12,161 nucleotides of DNA from an uncultured Lachnospiraceae bacterium (lineage in GTDB: Bacteria; Bacillota; Clostridia; Lachnospirales; Lachnospiraceae). The stretch covers positions 1 through 12,161 of the forward strand of contig CALZMS010000010.1 in NCBI GenBank assembly GCA_945788595.1, in the 5' to 3' direction. The position numbers and the translations under genes are program-made. Position 1 is the stretch's first letter. Each line of letters opens with the position of its first letter. Positions 6,575 to 12,161 of this stretch are shown here, in pieces. Under the pieces are notes generated by a model. The model was not told where the DNA came from. It saw only the letters and a list, made by a program, of their open reading frames with translations, and did not search any database.

Positions 6575-7379
6575 AACACACAGGGCGGTACCCTGGGGGA
6601 GAAAATTCTCAGAAAGGCATATTTTTTCGTATTTAAAACAAATTACACTCTCTCTTCAGGCGAAACAAATCTCGTTTTTCCCCAAAAAACGTATATTTAC
6701 CCCATTCCCCTTCAGGGTGCTGCCCTGTGTGTTTCAGAAAGGCAGTCTGACGGCTGAGGCAGCAATGCTTCTTCCGGTCTTTCTTCTGGCGATGCTGGCG
6801 GTCTTTTGTTACATCCCCGTGTATGCCCGGCAGATAAATATGACACAGAAGCTTCTGGAGACCGCGGAAAAAGCAGCGGTGTACCGGGCACTGGAACAGA
6901 ATGATGCAGAAAGCGGCGGTGACGGCACTTTATGCAGAGTATATACGTATACACCAAAGATCGCCTTCCCCGGGGCGGGAAAGATGTGGCTGACTGCACA
7001 GGTCAAGGTGCGTCCCTGGACCGGTTATGATGGAGATCTGGGGCTTGCAGGGGAGGGTGATGACTGCCAGATCGTGTATATCAGCGATAACCGTGAAGCT
7101 TATCATACCAGCGCAGACTGCAGTTATCTCGATATCCATCTGACAGCGATGAGCACGGCTATGGCCAGGACAGCAAAAAACCGGGAGGGAGAGCACTATA
7201 CCGCCTGTGACAAATGCTGCCGGGGCTTTTCGGGAAGTGTGGTATATGTTAGTGAAAACGGCAGTCATTACCATAGCAGTACAGACTGCGCAGGGCTTTC
7301 ACGCAGCCCGGAGGCTGTACTCAAATCCTCTGTGACAGATCTTCCTCTGTGCAGCCGCTGCGCGAGAGGACTGCACTGA
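6564..7379 (+). CDS. TadE-like pseudopilin with two His/Cys modules
   Basis: The product is 271 residues from ATG 6564, which has an AAGGAG site ten bases upstream and overlaps the DUF5702 gene by 11 bases. An unusually long basic leader of about 58 residues precedes the prepilin signal QKGSLTAEAAMLLPVFLLAM, with Glu at +5 after the Gly. The N-terminal helix is followed by an extracytoplasmic region. Its end carries a duplicated module. Copy 1 has YISDNREAYHTSADC and CDKC (His181, Cys186, Cys215, Cys218). Copy 2 has YVSENGSHYHSSTDC and CSRC (His237, Cys242, Cys263, Cys266). One His and three Cys per copy suggest zinc binding or disulfides. A GTG at 6717 would give a normal short leader but lacks a clear ribosome site. 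TadE-like proteins are minor pilins or assembly factors of the Tad system. Confidence 0.8.
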   Translation: MKTETHRAVPWGRKFSERHIFSYLKQITLSLQAKQISFFPKKRIFTPFPFRVLPCVFQKGSLTAEAAMLLPVFLLAMLAVFCYIPVYARQINMTQKLLETAEKAAVYRALEQNDAESGGDGTLCRVYTYTPKIAFPGAGKMWLTAQVKVRPWTGYDGDLGLAGEGDDCQIVYISDNREAYHTSADCSYLDIHLTAMSTAMARTAKNREGEHYTACDKCCRGFSGSVVYVSENGSHYHSSTDCAGLSRSPEAVLKSSVTDLPLCSRCARGLH

Positions 7380-7798
7380 TGGCAGAGGGCTGGCTTTGTG
7401 CTTTTTTGCTGGTACAGGCGTTTCTAGATGCCAGGACAGGATATGTGAGTATGCCGCTTCTTCTGGCGCAGACAGTGGCTGGTGTAGTGGACGGCGGTTT
7501 AAAAGATGTTTCGGGAACACTTATGGTATGGCGTTTTATGCCGGGACTTTTGCTTCTTGCGTCGTCTGTGCTTAGCAGGGAGAAAATTGGTCAGGGAGAT
7601 GCCTGGCTGTTTGTGGCTCTGGGGGTGTATCTGTCGGCAGGGCAGCAGGTTATCCTTCTTGGAGTTGCTCTTTTTCTGGCGGCTGTGTGGATAATTCTGT
7701 TCCGGCGAAGAAATGTTGTGGAAAAAGACATAGAATTGCCCTTTGTGCCTTTTGTACTGGCGGCATATGTGGGAGGTTGTTGTTATGGATGGTTTTAG
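7379..7798 (+). CDS. tadV: A24 prepilin peptidase (TadV/CpaA-type)
   Basis: This is a membrane aspartyl protease of 139 residues, predicted to cleave and mature the Flp and TadE-like prepilins of this locus. Both active-site aspartates of the family are visible: Asp17 in FLDARTGYVSMP and Asp74 in IGQGDAWLF (the GxGD motif). The rest is almost all hydrophobic helices, matching the short TadV/CpaA form without an N-methylation domain. ATG 7379 shares a base with the previous gene's TGA (TGATG), and a GAGAGG site lies eight to nine bases upstream. This start is preferred over the GTG at 7349. It overlaps the next gene by 14 bases, so translation of the three genes is probably coupled. Confidence 0.9.
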   Translation: MAEGWLCAFLLVQAFLDARTGYVSMPLLLAQTVAGVVDGGLKDVSGTLMVWRFMPGLLLLASSVLSREKIGQGDAWLFVALGVYLSAGQQVILLGVALFLAAVWIILFRRRNVVEKDIELPFVPFVLAAYVGGCCYGWF

Positions 7799-8204
7799 AA
7801 AAAAAGGAAGTCTGACGGTGGAAGCTGTTTTTGTGGTGCCGGTCTGTCTGCTGGTATGCTTTTTGCTGCTGCAGACGTTGTTTTATCTGCATCATGTCAG
7901 CTGGTATACAGCGGCTGCCTGGGAATGTGCGCTGACCGGGATTACGGAAGGAGAAAAAGAAAATACAGCTGGTGAGAGGTGGGAAGAGCTGAAAAAACAG
8001 CAGGCACTGCCGGTGGGACAGCTTAAGGCCCGCACCTCCTCTTCTTCTCAGTGTGCCGAGATAGAGATTCGGGGAAGCATAAGTCCGCTGGCAGGCATTT
8101 CGGCTATGGATTTTACGGTTACAGTAAAACGAGAGGCACTGACACCGGCTTCCTTTCTGAGAAAGGCCAAAGGAATAACGGCACTGGTAAAAGGGCAGGA
8201 GTGA
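7785..8204 (+). CDS. TadE-like pseudopilin
   Basis: The product is 139 residues with a textbook class III signal. The short basic leader MDGFRKKG is followed by SLTVEAVFVVPVCLLVCFLLLQTLF, with Glu at +5 after the cleavage Gly. The remaining about 100 residues form a small extracytoplasmic domain. TadE/TadF-like proteins are minor pilins of Flp pili. The ATG at 7785 was chosen because a GGGAGG site lies about ten bases upstream; an in-frame upstream ATG at 7743 lies deep in the peptidase gene. The stop is five bases before the FHA gene's ATG, so the two are very likely in one transcript. Confidence 0.87.
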   Translation: MDGFRKKGSLTVEAVFVVPVCLLVCFLLLQTLFYLHHVSWYTAAAWECALTGITEGEKENTAGERWEELKKQQALPVGQLKARTSSSSQCAEIEIRGSISPLAGISAMDFTVTVKREALTPASFLRKAKGITALVKGQE

Positions 8205-8209
8205 GAAAT

Positions 8210-9676
8210 ATGGAACTTCGTTATCAGAGAGATTTATATCGGGTGGAGGTCTGCTGTGACACAGAGCATGAGGAAGCCTTTTTTGGCTATCCCCTGCAGA
8301 TGTGTCTCAGAAATAAAATTCCCGGCATTCTGCCCTGCCACGGGCAGACGATAGACGGTAAGCTGAGTATCTGCTGGGATGTAACTTCCAGACATACCAT
8401 TACCCAGGTTATCGGAGAAGGCAGTCTTACCGTAGAGCTTTTACAGAGAATACTGAAAGCGCTGAAAGAGACTATGGAGCATATGGAAAGGTTTTTGCTC
8501 CCCTGTGAGTATCTGGTGCTGAAACCGGACTGCATTTTTCTGGAAACAGAAAACGATGGTGTTGGATTCCTATGCGATTTTGGGCAGATGAAAAGCTTTC
8601 ATACCACATTTCTGACGTTTGGAGAGTATGTGCTGGAACATATGGATCATCGGAATCAGGAGGCGATACACCTGGGTTACGGGCTGTATCGCCTGGCGGT
8701 GGAGGAAACCTTTGACCGGGAGGCCTTTGCGGGCCTTTTAAAGGAGTCTGCAGCGCAGCCCGAAACAGAAATATCCCCGAAGGCATACAGTACGCCAAAA
8801 GCCCGCGTATTGTCTGCTGAGGAGCTGCCCCTTTTGCATGCCGGGCTATATAAGGAAGACAGCGCTGCAGAAGAGACAAAGGAACAACGGCTCCGAAGGG
8901 AGGCCCTCCAGTCTTTTTTCTCGGAGGAGGAAGAAAAAACAGAGGGCATCCGTTGGCCGAAAAAAGCCAGCCTTTTATGCGGCCTGGGAGTCCTTCTTGG
9001 CCTGGTACTTATGGAGTGCGTGGTATATTTTCGGAACGGACGCCATCTGTCTCTCGGGTGGCTGCTTGCCGCAGCTGCAGTGCTTGTAATGGCGTTGGGA
9101 GCGCTGGTTGTGATGGAGCTTTGTTTTCGATGGCAGCAGAGTGGCCGGGAAAAGAAAAGGGCAGAGAAAACAACGGAAAAAAAGAAAAATACTGCGTCGG
9201 AAGAGGAGCGGGAAAACGGGCAAGGCCGGGATACAGCGGAAGTGTTTTTGAAAAAACGCAGTCCGGAGGAAAATACTGTACAGCCGGAAAATACCCGTCG
9301 ATCCTCTGATGAAACTGTAATTCTCAGCACCTTTATGATGCCTTCAGAAGAAAAAACAGCATTTCTCGTCTGCGAAGATGGTCAGGAATTTGCCTTAAAG
9401 GGAGAACACTGGCTGATCGGCAAACACCGGGCCGGGGTAGAGATCTGTCTGGACAGGCCGACGGTCAGCCGCCTCCATGCCAGGATCTTTTGCAAAGAAG
9501 GAGAATATTATCTTGAAGATCTGAATTCCCGGAATGGAACGCGGCTGAACGGAAACCTACTGGATGGCGGGCAGGTCAGGCGGCTGGAAGCGGAGGATGA
9601 GATCTGTTTCGCGGACATGCGGTGTGTATTCAGAACAGGAAAAAATGTGCATCAGCTGCATAGACCGGACAATTGA
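8210..9676 (+). CDS. DUF6382-FHA membrane protein, last gene of Tad operon
   Basis: The product is 488 residues. Residues about 1-180 form a DUF6382 domain (MELRYQRDLYRVEV at the start, then a kinase-like-fold pattern with LLPCEYLVLKPDCIFLE and FLCDFGQMKSF). A charged linker leads to two membrane segments (about 252-274 and 280-305). A second charged linker follows, and an FHA domain closes the protein (about 383-476), with Gly404, Ser420-Arg-x-His423 and Asn442-Gly443, the residues that bind phosphothreonine. Just before the FHA domain is Thr369 in SDETVIL, a candidate phosphosite. DUF6382-FHA proteins are regular members of clostridial Tad loci and are presumed regulators or scaffolds. ATG 8210 has an AGGAG site eight bases upstream. 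An open frame back to 8051 is overlap with the previous gene, not coding. Confidence 0.85.
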   Translation: MELRYQRDLYRVEVCCDTEHEEAFFGYPLQMCLRNKIPGILPCHGQTIDGKLSICWDVTSRHTITQVIGEGSLTVELLQRILKALKETMEHMERFLLPCEYLVLKPDCIFLETENDGVGFLCDFGQMKSFHTTFLTFGEYVLEHMDHRNQEAIHLGYGLYRLAVEETFDREAFAGLLKESAAQPETEISPKAYSTPKARVLSAEELPLLHAGLYKEDSAAEETKEQRLRREALQSFFSEEEEKTEGIRWPKKASLLCGLGVLLGLVLMECVVYFRNGRHLSLGWLLAAAAVLVMALGALVVMELCFRWQQSGREKKRAEKTTEKKKNTASEEERENGQGRDTAEVFLKKRSPEENTVQPENTRRSSDETVILSTFMMPSEEKTAFLVCEDGQEFALKGEHWLIGKHRAGVEICLDRPTVSRLHARIFCKEGEYYLEDLNSRNGTRLNGNLLDGGQVRRLEAEDEICFADMRCVFRTGKNVHQLHRPDN

Positions 9677-9700
9677 CATATTTTAAAACTACTTTATAAT
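9673..9700 (+). promoter_or_regulatory. Consensus sigma-A promoter for the AraC-family gene
   Basis: TTGACA at 9673-9678 and TATAAT at 9695-9700 are both perfect hexamers with a 16-base spacer. The -35 box overlaps the TGA stop of the FHA gene (9674-9676). Transcription would start near 9707, about 60 bases before the AraC-type start codon. This separates the regulator from the Tad operon. Confidence 0.85.
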
Positions 9701-9713
9701 ACAAACAAGAGCA

Positions 9714-9731
9714 GGACTTTTACAAAAGTCC
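9714..9731 (+). terminator. Hairpin in the AraC leader, possible weak Tad-operon terminator
   Basis: Perfect arms GGACTTTT and AAAAGTCC (9714-9721 and 9724-9731) are separated by two bases; a realistic form is a seven-bp stem with a four-base loop. GATGTATTTTC follows rather than a clean T-run, so termination of Tad transcripts would be weak. Because it lies downstream of the promoter at 9673-9700, it is also part of the regulator's 5' leader. Confidence 0.45.
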
Positions 9732-9765
9732 GATGTATTTTCAGAGTCAACAGAAAGGTCGCAAT

Positions 9766-10623
9766 ATGGTCATTACAAAATCTGAAATTTCGCTGCCGTC
9801 GGCGTTTCCGTTCAATATAGAGCATAGAATATTAACCGTAAAAGATAATTGTCCGGATCATTATCATTGGCATTCATGTTTTGAGATCACTTATATTATC
9901 CATGGAGAGGGCAAATATTTTGTGAATGGAGATGTCTACCAGGTGTCCGACGGAGATATTATTCTGTTTAATAATGTGGAACCCCACGGCTGGATGGTGG
10001 AGGACAGTCTGGAGCTTCTGGTCATGGTTTTTCAGCCGGAGCTGATTGCCAATGGATTTTCCTTACTGGATTACGATTATCTGGAACCTTTTCTACAGAG
10101 AGGGACAAATTTTAAAAATGTACTTTCTTCTTCCGAACAGGTCACGAAGGACATTTACCATCTCCTGCGGGAAATTGCGGCAGAAGATGAAGAGCATACC
10201 GTAGGATATCAGCTGATGATCAAGGCCAATATCTTAAAAATTCTGACGCTTCTTATCCGTTCTTCCCAGGATAAAAAGAAATCCGATCGTTCCTTATCCA
10301 GAAAGACCATGGAGATCAAACGTCTGGCCAATGTATTTGACTATATTAATCAGCATTATGACGATAAGCTTACGCTTTCTGAAGCCGCGGAAATGGCCTA
10401 TATGAGTCCGAATTATTTTTCACAGTACTTTAAAAAAGTAACCGGGCAGAAATTCAGTGACTATGTGAATGGTCTCAGAATAAAGAAGGCCAAGGAGCTT
10501 CTGGAGACGGGAGAGTATACGGTGGTGGATGCCGCCATGTCCTGTGGATTCAGGAATATGTCCAATTTTTACCGCATGTATAAACGGTATACCGGGTCCA
10601 CACCCGTGGCCGGATGCAGTTAA
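9766..10623 (+). CDS. AraC family transcriptional regulator with cupin sensor domain
   Basis: The product is 285 residues. The N-terminal cupin domain (about 20-110) has HWH at 34-36, Glu40 and His74 in the usual metal or ligand positions (PDHYHWHSCFEITYII, then GDIILFNNVEPHGW). The C-terminal DNA-binding domain (about 186-282) has both helix-turn-helix units: LTLSEAAEMAYMSPNYFSQY and VVDAAMSCGFRNMSNFYRMY. Such regulators usually sense a small molecule, often a sugar, and activate neighbouring catabolic genes; the ligand here is unknown. ATG 9766 is favoured because an AAAGG site lies eight bases upstream, while the ATG at 9733 has none. The gene has its own strong promoter. The likely target is the URO-D-like gene 99 bases downstream. 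Confidence 0.9.
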   Translation: MVITKSEISLPSAFPFNIEHRILTVKDNCPDHYHWHSCFEITYIIHGEGKYFVNGDVYQVSDGDIILFNNVEPHGWMVEDSLELLVMVFQPELIANGFSLLDYDYLEPFLQRGTNFKNVLSSSEQVTKDIYHLLREIAAEDEEHTVGYQLMIKANILKILTLLIRSSQDKKKSDRSLSRKTMEIKRLANVFDYINQHYDDKLTLSEAAEMAYMSPNYFSQYFKKVTGQKFSDYVNGLRIKKAKELLETGEYTVVDAAMSCGFRNMSNFYRMYKRYTGSTPVAGCS

Positions 10624-10722
10624 AACAGAAAATACTACATAAAGTCAGAGGAATTATGGAAGAAAATCTTTGCTTTCTGGCGTATGATGGAATAAGAAAA
10701 AAACGCAGGGAGGGCAAAGCAA

Positions 10723-11940
10723 ATGAACCTTGAGAACAGCCAGTACAAAAAAGATTGGGCGAAATGTAAAGAAAAATGGATAAATTATTGGAATCACTGC
10801 AACACGGGAAGACCGCTTATGCATGTGATCTGCCGTAAACCGGATATTGAAAAGTTTTATGACGGAACACCGGCTACGGACAGCTATAAAGAGCAGATTT
10901 GTCAGGGAAGATATTATGATCTTCCCCAGGAATTGTACTGGACAGATATGGAAGATAAATATCAGAATGCAGAAAGAATGGTTGCGCGTTATCGTTATTT
11001 TTGCGAGCATCATGAATTCCTCGGAGAGAGTTTCCCCAATCTGAATATCGACTTTGGTCCGGGTTCTCTGGCTGCCTATCTCGGATGTGATATCGGCTTT
11101 AACGAAGATACCATCTGGTTTATCCCGTGTCTGGAGGACTGGGAAGATGTACCGGAGTTCAAGTTTGATCCGGACAATGCCTGGTTTAAGAAACATGTAG
11201 AACTTGCCAAACAGTGCAAAAAGCTGGCCGGCGACGATTTTTACGTGGATATGCCGGACCTGATGGAGAATATCGACACCCTTTCTTCCATGCGAGGTGC
11301 CCAGGAGATCATGTATGATCTGATGGACGAAGAGGATACGATCCATGAACGTGTCGATCAGGTGACAAAGCTGTATTATGAGTATTTTGACAGATTCTAC
11401 GATATTGTAAAAGATGACGAAGGCGGAAATGCCTATACCGTATTCCAGGTATGGGGTCCGGGAAAAACCGTGAAGCTGCAGTGTGACTCTTCTGCCATGA
11501 TTGGTCCGGACACCTTCCGTGAATTCATCCAGCCGTCTCTGGTGGAACAGTGCAAACACGCAGACCATGTACTGTATCATCTGGATGGTAAAGAATGTAT
11601 CCGCCATATGGATGCCCTGATGGAGATCGACGGTATCGATGCCCTGCAGTGGACAAGCGGTGATGCCGGTCCGGACGGAACCTTAGAGGATTGGGATGTG
11701 ATCTATGACAAGGCGATTGCAGCCGGCAAATCTCTCTGGATCAAAGTTTACACAGGAGAATTTGAGGACTGGATCAAAAACTGTGATAGACTGGTCAAAA
11801 AATACGGTTCACACAGCCTGTATCTCATGTTCCCGGAGATGTCCCTGGAACAGGGCGAAAAGCTCATTGCCTATGCAGAGGAGAACTGGAGCAATGTCAA
11901 AGGTACCTTCTGTGAAGAACTGGAAAAATCCGGCAGATAA
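10723..11940 (+). CDS. Uroporphyrinogen decarboxylase-superfamily protein (possible corrinoid methyltransferase relative)
   Basis: The product is 405 residues and resembles the URO-D/MtaA-like superfamily (TIM-barrel enzymes including heme-pathway decarboxylase and methylcobamide-dependent methyltransferases). Visible blocks are FPNLNIDFGPGSLAAYLG (104-121), SFLxx-type barrel strands around 236-262 with FQVWGPGKTVKLQCDSSAMI, and YHLDGKECIRHMDALMEIDG (285-304) followed by ALQWTSGDAG. The last block is typical of the URO-D-like group found in gut Clostridia. The His-x-Cys zinc pair of MtaA-type enzymes is not present at HLDG, so true coenzyme methyltransfer is doubtful. No corrinoid protein gene is seen here. 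The start has a strong AGGGAGG site nine bases upstream. Regulation by the preceding AraC-type protein is inferred from position. The substrate is unknown. Confidence 0.8.
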   Translation: MNLENSQYKKDWAKCKEKWINYWNHCNTGRPLMHVICRKPDIEKFYDGTPATDSYKEQICQGRYYDLPQELYWTDMEDKYQNAERMVARYRYFCEHHEFLGESFPNLNIDFGPGSLAAYLGCDIGFNEDTIWFIPCLEDWEDVPEFKFDPDNAWFKKHVELAKQCKKLAGDDFYVDMPDLMENIDTLSSMRGAQEIMYDLMDEEDTIHERVDQVTKLYYEYFDRFYDIVKDDEGGNAYTVFQVWGPGKTVKLQCDSSAMIGPDTFREFIQPSLVEQCKHADHVLYHLDGKECIRHMDALMEIDGIDALQWTSGDAGPDGTLEDWDVIYDKAIAAGKSLWIKVYTGEFEDWIKNCDRLVKKYGSHSLYLMFPEMSLEQGEKLIAYAEENWSNVKGTFCEELEKSGR

Positions 11941-11944
11941 TCCT

Positions 11945-11980
11945 GAAACGGAGAAAAACGCCGTTTCTTGGTTCTGATTC
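11945..11980 (+). terminator. Probable terminator after the URO-D-like gene
   Basis: Arms GAAACGG (11945-11951) and CCGTTTC (11961-11967) form a seven-bp stem with a nine-base A-rich loop, followed by T-rich but interrupted sequence (TTGGTTCTGATTC). It begins five bases after the stop codon. Confidence 0.6.
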
Positions 11981-12009
11981 TTGTACTTTACTAAAAAAGT
12001 GGTTATAAT
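11981..12009 (+). promoter_or_regulatory. Strong sigma-A-type promoter
   Basis: TTGTAC (11981-11986) and a perfect TATAAT (12004-12009) are separated by 17 bases. Transcription would begin near 12014-12017, right at the 5' arm of the hairpin described next, and head toward the gene starting at 12088 or 12118. Confidence 0.7.
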
Positions 12010-12013
12010 CGTG

Positions 12014-12050
12014 GGAGAAGAAGCAACGTATGTTTCTTCTCCTGTTTTTT
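12014..12050 (+). terminator. Strong terminator-like hairpin at the transcript start
   Basis: GGAGAAGAA (12014-12022) pairs with TTCTTCTCC (12034-12042), and three more pairs (one G-T) extend the stem to 12 bp around an ACGTA loop. TGTTTTTT follows directly. This has the form of an intrinsic terminator, but it starts only four bases after the -10 box of the promoter above. It may be an attenuator for the downstream gene, a 5' stabilising hairpin, or a backup terminator for the URO-D-like gene. Confidence 0.75.
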
Positions 12051-12087
12051 ATAGGAAATTTCGGCAGAGACAGAGAAAGGACAAAGT

Positions 12088-12161
12088 ATGGAGCAAAGTT
12101 CCTTTGAAGGGGATGCAATGGATCGTATCCTGCAGGGGCCAAGGCGGTACGTGAATCTGTG
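12088..12161 (+). CDS. Start of a gene, possibly glycerol dehydrogenase-like (cut by window end)
   Basis: A frame open to the last base begins at ATG 12088 with an AAAGGA site seven bases upstream. A second in-frame ATG at 12118 has AAGGGG five bases upstream. From 12118 the residues MDRILQGPRRYVNL resemble the first residues of glycerol dehydrogenases of the iron-containing alcohol dehydrogenase family (GldA begins MDRIIQSPGKYIQG). That match covers only 14 residues, so the identity is a guess. The likeness would favour 12118 as the start. The gene lies behind its own promoter and hairpin. Confidence 0.5.
   Translation, partial: MEQSSFEGDAMDRILQGPRRYVNL

Noticed and set aside
8051..8209. 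N-terminal extension of the FHA protein
   Set aside because: This stretch lies inside the TadE-like gene in another frame. The start at 8210 has its own AGGAG site and the proper DUF6382 N-terminus.
9714..9731. AraC operator
   Set aside because: It is an inverted repeat downstream of the promoter, whereas AraC-family sites are usually direct repeats upstream of it. It is better treated as an RNA hairpin.
10656..10733. 25-codon leader ORF before the URO-D-like gene
   Set aside because: It has a passable GAGG site and overlaps the next start, but no recognisable peptide or attenuator structure supports it.
10654..11607. Long open frame on the - strand opposite the URO-D-like gene
   Set aside because: The + strand gene has clear family motifs and a strong ribosome site. 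The reverse frame has a low-complexity, non-family product.

Overview
The window looks like a chromosomal piece of a gut-type Clostridia (most likely Lachnospiraceae). The evidence is moderate GC with AT-rich islands, strong AGGAGG-type ribosome sites, a clostridial-style Tad pilus locus (Flp1-like pilin, DUF5702, DUF6382-FHA protein), and mobile genes of the TnpV and Tn554 kinds that are common in these bacteria. All genes recognised lie on the + strand.

Region 1 (1 to about 2620) is the right-hand part of an AT-rich mobile element. It holds the 3' end of a TnpB-like tyrosine recombinase with a complete catalytic set, a TnpC-like DUF6262 protein, a TnpV-family protein, a striking array of six 23-bp direct repeats, a small membrane protein and a terminator. 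Its left end lies outside the window.

Region 2 (about 2620 to 9676) is a Tad/Flp pilus operon. It opens abruptly with only the last ~116 codons of the tadA/cpaF ATPase gene, picked up in mid-motif just after the element ends. The simplest reading is that the element is inserted inside tadA. Behind it, tightly packed or overlapping, come tadB, tadC (with an unusual extra extracytoplasmic domain), a 59-residue Flp pilin, a DUF5702 pseudopilin-like protein, a TadE-like protein with two His/Cys modules, the A24 prepilin peptidase, a second TadE-like protein and a membrane DUF6382-FHA protein. TadA would power assembly, TadB/TadC form the inner-membrane platform, the peptidase processes Flp and the TadE-like proteins, and the FHA protein is probably regulatory. 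With tadA broken, the system is predicted to be off unless the element excises or a second ATPase exists.

Region 3 (9673 to 12161) is unrelated metabolism and regulation. A consensus promoter overlaps the end of the FHA gene and drives an AraC-family regulator. Next come a uroporphyrinogen-decarboxylase-superfamily protein (possibly a corrinoid methyltransferase relative), a terminator, a second strong promoter that runs directly into a terminator-like hairpin, and the start of a gene whose first residues resemble glycerol dehydrogenases.

No tRNA, rRNA or CRISPR array was seen. No gene-free stretch exceeds about 150 bases.
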